A stretch of 5,106 nt of DNA from Neisseriaceae bacterium (GTDB lineage: Bacteria > Pseudomonadota > Gammaproteobacteria > Burkholderiales > Neisseriaceae), in assembly GCA_030146285.1 (NCBI GenBank), contig JASLBZ010000066.1, positions 1 to 5,106 on the forward strand, given 5' to 3'. Both the position numbers and the translations under genes were made by a program. Below are positions 1 through 5,106 of this stretch, piece by piece. The notes under the pieces were generated by a model. It saw nothing but the letters and a program-made list of their open reading frames with translations, did no database searches and was not told the origin of the DNA. Numbering within the stretch: the stretch's first letter is position 1; the number at the start of each line of letters is the position of its first letter.

Positions 1-1522
1 TTCGGGCCAACAAGGCAACAGATGCCATGTTCACATCAACCCCAACTGCATTCACACAATCTTCAACTACTGCATCCAAACTTTTGGCCAAAGCACTTTG
101 ATTGACATCATGTTGATACTGCCCCACACCAATGGATTTTGGATCAATTTTCACTAATTCAGCCAACGGATCTTGCAAACGTCTTGCAATCGAAACTGCG
201 CCACGCAAAGACACATCCAGATTGGGAAATTCTTTAGCAGCGAACTCAGAAGCCGAATAAACAGAAGCACCTGCTTCACTGACCACCAATTTGTGTAAAC
301 GCTGCTCACCCATGCCTTTAATCAGCTCAGCAACGAGTTTATCGCTTTCACGGCTTGCCGTACCATTGCCAATCGCAATCAATTGCACACCGTGTTTTTT
401 CACCATGCCCGCCAAAACTGCCAAACTGTCGGCCCAATCGTTGCGAGGAACATGCGGGTAAATCGTGGCGGTATCCAATAGTTTACCCGTATCATCAACC
501 ACCGCAATTTTGCAACCGGTTCGCAAACCTGGGTCCAGACCAATGGTGCACAAACGTCCTGCAGGTGCAGCCAACAGCAAATCTTTTAGATTGTGTGCAA
601 ACACATTAATGGCACCTGTATCTGCGCTTTCTTTTAAGCGATTAAATGCATCTAGCTCCAAAGACAAGAAAATTTTAGCACGCCATGTTAGGCGCACCGT
701 ATCACGTAACCATTTATCGGCAGCGCGATTCTTATCTTCAATGTTAAATTGCTTGGCAATTTTTTCTTCAAATTCGCTAATGTGCGTCACAGGTAATTCT
801 GCATCTTGGTACAACAAAGCCACATTCAACAAACCTTCATTGCGACCACGCATCATAGCCAAAGCCCGATGTGATGGCGTGCTTTTAATGCTTTCTTGGT
901 GGTCAAAATAATCAGCAAATTTGCTGGCTTCGGTTTCTTTTCCTTTGACCACTGTGCTTTTGATTTCAGCAACTTGCCACAAGCGCTCGCGCAATGCACC
1001 AATCAAAGCAGCATCTTCGGCAAAATGCTCCATCAAGATGGCACGTGCACCATCTAAGGCAGCCTTCACATCTGCAACGCCTTTTTCGATATCAACAAAG
1101 CGATTGGCAATCACTTCTGGGTCTTGTTCAGGATTTGCTAACAAGCCAATCGCCAAATCATTCAAACCGGCTTCACGGGCAATTTGCGCTTTGGTTCTGC
1201 GTTTGGGCTTGTATGGCAAGTACAAATCTTCTAATACGGTTTTGTTGTCTGTTGCCAAAATTGCCGCTTCCAGTTCAGGGCTCAGCTTGCCTTGCTCGCC
1301 AATGCTTTTTAAAATAGTCGCCTGACGATCAAGCACTTCGCGCAAATACTCCAAACGCTCTGCCAATGTACGCAACTGCGTATCATCTAAGCCACCGGTT
1401 ACTTCTTTGCGGTAACGTGCCACAAACGGAACAGTTGCACCCTCATCAAGCAAACTCACCGCAGCAGTGACTTGAGCTGCGCGCACGCCTAATTGCGTGG
1501 CAATTTTATCAACAATATTCAT
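1..1522 (-). CDS. tex: Tex family transcription accessory protein, partial (C-terminus beyond left edge)
   Basis: Tex is a cytoplasmic nucleic-acid-binding protein linked to transcription and RNA handling; complete members are about 770-790 residues. The minus-strand frame from the ATG at 1522 stays open for 507 codons to the window edge. Seen here: an N-terminal helical region with FVARYRKEVTGGLDD (33-47), the family hallmark LYLPYKPKRRT (100-110), a YqgF/RNase H-like domain from about 325 opening with GLDPGLRTG (D330) and containing GNGTASRE (385-392), then GVGQYQHDV (465-473). The last visible residues, VNMASVALLAR, lead into the helix-hairpin-helix part, so the tandem HhH and S1 domains are missing only because of the window edge. 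AGGG (1530-1527) lies 4 bases before the ATG, a modest ribosome site. It reads in the same direction as the Spy-like gene but is separated from it by a terminator, so it is probably a separate transcript. No frameshift is visible. Family assignment is very secure. Confidence 0.97.
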   Translation of the reverse strand, partial: MNIVDKIATQLGVRAAQVTAAVSLLDEGATVPFVARYRKEVTGGLDDTQLRTLAERLEYLREVLDRQATILKSIGEQGKLSPELEAAILATDNKTVLEDLYLPYKPKRRTKAQIAREAGLNDLAIGLLANPEQDPEVIANRFVDIEKGVADVKAALDGARAILMEHFAEDAALIGALRERLWQVAEIKSTVVKGKETEASKFADYFDHQESIKSTPSHRALAMMRGRNEGLLNVALLYQDAELPVTHISEFEEKIAKQFNIEDKNRAADKWLRDTVRLTWRAKIFLSLELDAFNRLKESADTGAINVFAHNLKDLLLAAPAGRLCTIGLDPGLRTGCKIAVVDDTGKLLDTATIYPHVPRNDWADSLAVLAGMVKKHGVQLIAIGNGTASRESDKLVAELIKGMGEQRLHKLVVSEAGASVYSASEFAAKEFPNLDVSLRGAVSIARRLQDPLAELVKIDPKSIGVGQYQHDVNQSALAKSLDAVVEDCVNAVGVDVNMASVALLAR

Positions 1523-1567
1523 AAAGCCCTAAAAGTGTTGAAAACAAAAGAACACAGCATACCATTT

Positions 1568-1594
1568 TTTATAACATGACAAAACACAGGACAA
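1568..1594 (-). promoter_or_regulatory. candidate tex promoter with extended -10
   Basis: On the minus strand, TGTTATAAA (1576-1568) fits an extended -10 (TGn followed by TATAAA). A weak -35, TTGTCC (1594-1589), precedes it with a short 15-base spacer. Transcription would start near 1561, giving a leader of about 40 bases before the tex ATG at 1522. The -35 falls in the T-run of the upstream gene's terminator. The call rests on sequence match alone; a weaker alternative is TTGTCA with TATGCT slightly downstream. Confidence 0.35.
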
Positions 1595-1616
1595 AAAAAG
1601 CTGCCCATCGGCAGCC
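1593..1616 (-). terminator. Rho-independent terminator of the Spy-like gene
   Basis: Read on the minus strand there is a perfect 6-bp stem GGCTGC... in the form GCTGCC / GGCAGC (1615-1610 and 1605-1600) around the 4-base loop GATG, followed at once by seven T (1599-1593). It begins about 20 bases after the TAA at 1637, as expected for an intrinsic terminator. No equivalent T-run follows on the plus strand, so it acts in one direction. It should separate the Spy-like transcript from tex. Confidence 0.85.
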
Positions 1617-1636
1617 TTCTTCATGACATTTCATTT

Positions 1637-2134
1637 TTAATACATGCAAGAACCCATGTTTTGGCGTCTTGTTTTCCATACCTGTTTTTGTTCTGGCGTC
1701 AGCACATTGTAAAATTCATTTTGCATTTTCCAAGCGCCAACCATGCGATTGATTCGCCCATTTTGAAACTCACGAGCCAATTTATTCGCTGCTTTGCCAT
1801 CAAATTTATCGCTGGCAATCAGGGCTTGAACTTGCTGATGATGCGCTTGCCAAGCATTGATATCTTGTTGGTTCATCTGCATTTTTTGCTGTTGGATTTG
1901 TAGTGCCTGAATTTTTTGCTGCTGCTCAACACTCAAATTCAATTGTGACCACATTGCACCAGATTGAGCATTGTTATTACCATTGCCCCAAACACAATCA
2001 CCCATATTTTGCATTGGCTGCATTGGGTTGTGCATGCCGCCACGACCCATGCCCTGCTGCGCTTGCGCCCCTGCAGCCATTGCCACCAAAACCACTGCCA
2101 TCAATGTTTTTTGTTGCCATAATTTTGTTTTCAT
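1637..2134 (-). CDS. Spy/CpxP-like periplasmic LTXXQ-motif protein
   Basis: This 165-residue exported protein probably belongs to the Spy/CpxP/ZraP-like group of small, alpha-helical periplasmic proteins that act as chaperones or stress sensors in the envelope. It has a standard signal peptide (positive MKTK start, hydrophobic LMAVVLVAMAA, likely cleavage after AQA at residue 25). Two LTXXQ-type repeats are present: LSVEQ (67-71, with Ser for Thr) and a canonical LTPEQ (145-149). They flank a helical Gln-rich segment (15 Gln within 71-103). The mature N-terminus is rich in Gly, Met and His (about 28-44), and there are two cysteines, C47 and C163. AAAGGA (2150-2145) lies about 10 bases before the ATG and is the likely ribosome site. 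The gene is followed by its own terminator. The exact function (chaperone, metal-stress response) is inference; pairing with the upstream cell-wall hydrolase fits an envelope role. Overall sequence identity to E. coli Spy looks low by eye. Confidence 0.8.
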   Translation of the reverse strand: MKTKLWQQKTLMAVVLVAMAAGAQAQQGMGRGGMHNPMQPMQNMGDCVWGNGNNNAQSGAMWSQLNLSVEQQQKIQALQIQQQKMQMNQQDINAWQAHHQQVQALIASDKFDGKAANKLAREFQNGRINRMVGAWKMQNEFYNVLTPEQKQVWKTRRQNMGSCMY

Positions 2135-2198
2135 TACTCTGATATCCTTTTATCATTGCATTAAAAATAAAATACGATCACAACAATATAACCCATAT

Positions 2199-2226
2199 AT
2201 CATAATAAAGATACGCAATTACTCAA
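2199..2226 (-). promoter_or_regulatory. candidate promoter of the Spy-like gene
   Basis: On the minus strand, TTGAGT (2226-2221, 4/6 to consensus) is followed after 16 bases by TATGAT (2204-2199, 5/6). This gives a start near 2192 and a leader of about 58 bases before the ATG at 2134. It lies in the very AT-rich 116-bp gap (2135-2250) between the peptidase and this gene. I see no terminator hairpin after the peptidase stop, so read-through from the peptidase gene is also possible. Confidence 0.4.
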
Positions 2227-2250
2227 TAAGAAAACAATACTGATATTAAA

Positions 2251-3573
2251 TCAATCTAGCTGAGCAACCATAACGCGCAAATGTCTGATTTGTGCAAATC
2301 GTTTATTGTCTGCACTTTGAATCGCCAAGAAAGAATCAATGTCTTTTTTGGTCAACTGTCTGACCGGCAACGCAGCTGTCGCAGGATTCACTGCCTGACC
2401 ACCCACTCGCACTTCATAGTGAAGATGTGGCCCAGTCGAACGACCTGTTGAACCCACAAAACCAATCACTTCACCTGGCTGCACTGCTTTACCAGGGCGC
2501 ATACCAGAAGCAAATGCACTCATGTGCCCGTATAAGGTTTCCAAGTTATTGCGATGTCGAATCACAATCGCATAACCATATCCACCTTTGACACCGACTT
2601 CTTCAATCACACCTGCAGCAGGCGCAACAATGGGTGTGCCTGATGGCGCAGCATAATCGATACCAGCATGGCTTTTCCAAACCTGCAAAATCGGATGAAA
2701 ACGGGTACCAAATGGTGAACTAATGCGAGAGTACTTCACAGGCTCAACACTAAAACCACCTTTGCTTAGCGGCCGGCCATTGCCTGAATAAAAAGCACCA
2801 TTGTCTTCACCATGCTCATAATAAAAAGCTTGATGGGTTTTGCCTTTGTGGCGGACTTCAACGGCTTGAATGTTGCCAGTGGCAATGGGTTGACCACGGA
2901 AAAAATGGTTCTCAAAAATCACCCGAACCGCATCGCCCTCTTGCAAATCATCCAAAGAGAATTGATCACTAAACAATTCATTGATGGTTTCACGAATTTC
3001 CACGGGAACACCCGCACGCGCCAAAGCACCACGAGCAGACGTTTGTACAGTGATCGCACGCATGGTCACGATGGTTTCTGTGTCAGCAATATTGCTAGAA
3101 ACTTGCCAAACACCTTGTTGTTTTTCTAAGGCGACCAGATTTTTCTCGCCATCTTCAGCATCATGAAAAAACTGAAATGCTTGCAGTTCATCGTTTTGAT
3201 CCAATTGCACACTGATCAATTGTCCAGCATGAATCCTGGGCATATCGCCTTGAAAGTTTTTCTGAATCAGCTCGGTGATTCCTGTTTCTGACATGCCTTG
3301 AGCACGCAGAAAATCCTTAAAATTGTCGCCAACACCGATTTCATATTCCATCCAATATCGGGTTGGTTGTTTTTGTAAATTGATTTGAGGCAATGGCAAT
3401 CTTTCCACCACACGCTCGAAGTTGGGGCGCTCGGTTTTTTCAGTTCCTGCCGTTGCCCAAACCATACTGGCACTTAGCAAACCAACAGTCGCCACACCCA
3501 CGCCAGCCCACGCCCATTTGTGGTGGGCTTTTCTTTCTGTTTTAGCCAGTAACATAACCAACCAATTTCGCAT
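2251..3573 (-). CDS. M23 family metallopeptidase, membrane-anchored peptidoglycan hydrolase (MepM/NMB0315-like)
   Basis: The product is a 440-residue zinc peptidase of the LytM/M23 family, which cleaves peptide cross-links of peptidoglycan in the periplasm during wall growth. Order of parts: a positively charged cytoplasmic start, one hydrophobic helix (about 21-41) that anchors or exports it, a LysM/OapA-like region (about 73-123, from YWMEYEIGVGDNF), a middle domain with TSARGALARAGVPVEIRE (178-195), then the catalytic domain from about 283 (RISSPFGTRFHPI). Zinc ligands are visible: H302 and D306 (HAGID) and H385 (HLH, 383-385), with H350 in YGHMSAF and H383 as likely catalytic histidines; none is missing. 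From memory the middle and catalytic parts match neisserial NMB0315, a DD-carboxypeptidase/endopeptidase, very closely, so similar activity is expected. GAGGGAA (3584-3578) supports the ATG at 3573. It is divergent from the RpfE-type gene and lies upstream of the Spy-like gene on the same strand. Confidence 0.95.
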   Translation of the reverse strand: MRNWLVMLLAKTERKAHHKWAWAGVGVATVGLLSASMVWATAGTEKTERPNFERVVERLPLPQINLQKQPTRYWMEYEIGVGDNFKDFLRAQGMSETGITELIQKNFQGDMPRIHAGQLISVQLDQNDELQAFQFFHDAEDGEKNLVALEKQQGVWQVSSNIADTETIVTMRAITVQTSARGALARAGVPVEIRETINELFSDQFSLDDLQEGDAVRVIFENHFFRGQPIATGNIQAVEVRHKGKTHQAFYYEHGEDNGAFYSGNGRPLSKGGFSVEPVKYSRISSPFGTRFHPILQVWKSHAGIDYAAPSGTPIVAPAAGVIEEVGVKGGYGYAIVIRHRNNLETLYGHMSAFASGMRPGKAVQPGEVIGFVGSTGRSTGPHLHYEVRVGGQAVNPATAALPVRQLTKKDIDSFLAIQSADNKRFAQIRHLRVMVAQLD

Positions 3574-3828
3574 TGACTTCCCTCAGTAACAATCAAAAGA
3601 TTTATCTTCTGGTTGCATCATAAAATTCAGATTCAAATATTACCATACACAACAATATGATATCCACAAACCAATGCAAAATTGGCAGATACTTTGTGCT
3701 TATTGCAGATAACGCACAATGTTAAGCGATGATGGTGCTTTTCTTGGTGAAAATGGGACAGCAAGCAACATGAAAAAGCTGCTTATAGTAAAATGATTGC
3801 CTTACTTAAATCTTTGAAACTGAAGACC
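3574..3828. other. divergent intergenic region between M23 peptidase and RpfE-type gene
   Basis: These 255 bases (219 if the upstream start at 3793 is used) must hold the control signals for two divergent units. Visible on the minus strand is the peptidase ribosome site at 3578-3584; I could not find a -35/-10 pair with good spacing for it (TATGGT at 3648-3643 and TATGAT at 3622-3617 both lack a fitting -35). On the plus strand TATAGT (3784-3789) is a possible -10. A short dyad, CCAAT-gcaaa-ATTGG (3671-3685), is the only inverted repeat noted and is too short to call an operator. No RNA gene was recognised. Confidence 0.5.
3784..3789 (+). promoter_or_regulatory. possible -10 element for the RpfE-type gene and recJ
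   Basis: TATAGT matches 5/6 of the -10 consensus, but no recognisable -35 lies 16-18 bases upstream. If used, transcription would begin at about 3796-3797, just inside the longest open frame (ATG at 3793). That would force use of the inner ATG at 3829. Weak evidence. Confidence 0.25.
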
Positions 3829-4839
3829 ATGCGATTGCAACTTTGTGTACCCGGTTTACTCTGGACTCATGCCAACAGTACGGGGCAAAAACCCCAAGCT
3901 TTAACGACACCCGCTTTGGACAATATCCTGCGTTTTGGTGTAACGGAACGTGCTCACATCAGTTTAACGCAACTGCAAGCCAATATTATTCGAAAACCAA
4001 GCTTGCTTGAGTTTGCCAAATCACAATTGCAAATTGCAAACAACACACCAGCTTTTTTTGCCAGTCCTTGTATTCAAAAGCTGGAAATGAACAGCGTCAA
4101 TTTATTGGCTGGTTCAGCATTGGCCATACAAAAAAAAGAAGCACACAGCATTTGCCAGTCCTTAACCGAATTTTTACCTGATTTGGGTTGGCATTTTTAC
4201 CCTTGGCTGCCTGAATTGTGGGTCGTAACCTGTCCCAAACCCCCGCAATGGCAAACACCCATGATTACAGAAATGATGGGACAAGTAGACCGTTCAGTTA
4301 GGCCTGAAGGTGAAGAAGCGCGCCTAATCATGCGCACCCAAGCAGAAATACAAATGTTTTTAAGTAGCCATCATATTAATGTCGCTCGCAAAGAGCACCA
4401 AATGCAAATCAATGGCGTCTGGTTTTGGCGTGACTTGGTCAGCAATAACGATATTTTAAATACTGCCGATGGCATTATTGCCGCAGATGATGCATTGCTA
4501 AGCGACGACCATCCACTAAGCCACAGCGCCCCTTATGATTTTGCTGCTTGGGAGCAATTGTGTCAGGAGTTTCCTGAAGCACAAAACCAAACAGCTTGTA
4601 TTTACCTTGATGACGTCCTCATGCCCAGTTTGTTTGCCGATATTTGGGGTTACCAAGACAAAGTCAATGCACTAGAACAACGCTATTTCGCACCCATTTG
4701 GCAAGCACTTTGCCAGGGCAAAATATCAGAGCTTACTTTGCTTAGCAACGGTGACACTGGCTTGGTGACTCGCATCAAAGCCAAAGCACACCGTGCTTTT
4801 TGGAAACGAAAAATCACTTTGCAACAATTATCATCATGA
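3829..4839 (+). CDS. RpfE-type conserved protein encoded upstream of recJ
   Basis: This appears to be a member of the conserved 'regulatory protein RpfE type' family, soluble proteins of roughly 300-350 residues often encoded beside recJ in betaproteobacteria and Xanthomonas. Some are annotated by fold as phosphoglycerate-mutase-like, but I see no catalytic motif here and the biochemical role is unknown. Family-like features, numbered from the longer ATG at 3793: an N-terminus MRLQLCVPGLLW (13-24), LPELW (139-143), and the central signature EEARLIMRTQAEIQMFL (174-190), then N196 and R199, ending in INGVWFW (206-212). No signal peptide or membrane helix is evident. I prefer the ATG at 3829 (336 residues) because relatives start near MRLxLLxPGLLW and because the 12 extra residues have no ribosome site; 3829 itself has only GAAG close by, so 3793 (348 residues) cannot be excluded. 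Its stop overlaps recJ, so the two are probably translated together. Confidence 0.75.
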   Translation: MRLQLCVPGLLWTHANSTGQKPQALTTPALDNILRFGVTERAHISLTQLQANIIRKPSLLEFAKSQLQIANNTPAFFASPCIQKLEMNSVNLLAGSALAIQKKEAHSICQSLTEFLPDLGWHFYPWLPELWVVTCPKPPQWQTPMITEMMGQVDRSVRPEGEEARLIMRTQAEIQMFLSSHHINVARKEHQMQINGVWFWRDLVSNNDILNTADGIIAADDALLSDDHPLSHSAPYDFAAWEQLCQEFPEAQNQTACIYLDDVLMPSLFADIWGYQDKVNALEQRYFAPIWQALCQGKISELTLLSNGDTGLVTRIKAKAHRAFWKRKITLQQLSS

Positions 4840-5106
4840 ACACTAAAATTCAAAACCGCCCAGTGAATCACACTGCATTTGAACACTTAACCGCCAACGG
4901 TGTGTCTACACTGATGGCTCGTTTGTATGCTGCTCGCAACATTGAAAGCATTGATGAAACCAATACCAGTTTTCAGCATTTATTGCATTTTGAAAAACTG
5001 CACAATTGCACCCAAGCCGCCCAAGAACTTGCTGATGCCATTTTGCAGAAAAAAAACATCTGCATTGTTGCCGACTATGATGCCGATGGTGCAACTGCTT
5101 GCACAG
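4836..5106 (+). CDS. recJ: single-stranded-DNA-specific exonuclease RecJ, partial (C-terminus beyond right edge)
   Basis: RecJ is a cytoplasmic 5'-3' exonuclease on single-stranded DNA, used in recombination, mismatch and base-excision repair; it belongs to the DHH phosphoesterase superfamily and needs Mn2+/Mg2+. Only 90 codons are visible, of about 560-580 in a full protein. They show the RecJ-like N-terminus (LMARLYAARNI at 26-36, then FQHLLHFEKL at 46-55), followed by KKNICIVADYDADGATA, in which DYDADG (80-85) is DHH motif I with its metal-binding aspartates. The ATG at 4836 shares bases with the TGA (4837-4839) of the RpfE-type gene, a typical translational-coupling overlap. No good Shine-Dalgarno precedes it, so re-initiation after the upstream gene is likely. 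The reading frame is clean to the edge. Confidence 0.93.
   Translation, partial: MNTKIQNRPVNHTAFEHLTANGVSTLMARLYAARNIESIDETNTSFQHLLHFEKLHNCTQAAQELADAILQKKNICIVADYDADGATACT

Noticed and set aside
355..1325. Several plus-strand open frames of 84-148 codons opposite the left part of the window
   Set aside because: They lie wholly antisense to tex, whose minus-strand frame encodes an unmistakable family protein; their translations show no recognisable domain.
1661..2243. Plus-strand open frames opposite the Spy-like gene
   Set aside because: They are antisense shadows with composition explained by the Gln/Met-rich coding on the other strand (Cys/Ala/Pro-rich or Leu/Ile/Phe-rich products).
2812..3473. 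Short open frames overlapping the M23 peptidase on both strands
   Set aside because: The peptidase frame is complete with all catalytic residues; the others have no ribosome site or domain.
3671..3685. Inverted repeat CCAAT-gcaaa-ATTGG in the divergent gap
   Set aside because: Arms of 5 bp are expected by chance in an AT-rich gap and no aligned promoter elements were found around it.
3728..3772. 14-codon frame MMVLFLVKMGQQAT ending in an ATGA overlap with the next short frame
   Set aside because: Too short, no ribosome site, and likely chance; the overlap chain alone is not enough.
4130..4137. Run of eight A inside the RpfE-type gene, with another eight-A run in recJ (5049-5056)
   Set aside because: Considered as phase-variable tracts, since Neisseriaceae use such repeats, but eight bases is short, A-runs are common at Lys codons, and both frames are intact.
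4683..5094. Minus-strand open frames opposite the end of the RpfE-type gene and recJ
   Set aside because: They are antisense to two coupled real genes, rich in Cys/His/Gln, and lack ribosome sites.
1..5106. CRISPR arrays, tRNA/rRNA genes, insertion sequences, toxin-antitoxin or defence genes, riboswitches
   Set aside because: I looked for direct repeats, terminal inverted repeats, cloverleaf-type arms and known leader structures and saw none; the window is filled by five housekeeping-type genes.

Overview
The window looks like ordinary chromosomal DNA from a low-to-mid-GC betaproteobacterium, most likely a member of the Neisseriaceae. Three things point there. The M23 peptidase closely resembles, from memory, the neisserial DD-carboxypeptidase/endopeptidase NMB0315. 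A member of the RpfE-type family sits directly before recJ, an arrangement known in betaproteobacteria and Xanthomonas. There is also one near-perfect match to a Neisseriaceae DNA-uptake-sequence dialect. Base composition is even, coding is dense, and I see no mobile element, tRNA, rRNA or CRISPR repeat.

Minus strand, in transcription order: (1) an intact M23 peptidoglycan hydrolase anchored by an N-terminal membrane helix (3573-2251); (2) a small secreted Spy/CpxP-like LTXXQ protein (2134-1637), with a candidate promoter before it and a clear Rho-independent terminator after it; (3) tex, encoding the Tex transcription accessory protein (from 1522). The left edge cuts tex after residue 507, so the C-terminal HhH and S1 parts lie outside.

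Plus strand, divergent from the peptidase across about 255 bp: (4) an RpfE-type conserved protein of unknown biochemical function (start probably 3829, possibly 3793; stop 4839); (5) recJ, the single-strand 5'-3' exonuclease, starting at 4836 in an ATGA overlap with the previous stop. The right edge cuts recJ just after its DYDADG motif.

The left half therefore holds an envelope pair (cell-wall hydrolase and periplasmic chaperone-like protein) followed by a nucleic-acid-binding housekeeping protein. The right half holds a DNA-repair operon. I found no previously undescribed multi-gene system. The points worth a second look are small: an altered signature motif in the RpfE-type protein, a cysteine pair and Met/Gln-rich composition in the Spy-like protein, a possible uptake-sequence trace, and the promoter/terminator arrangement before tex.
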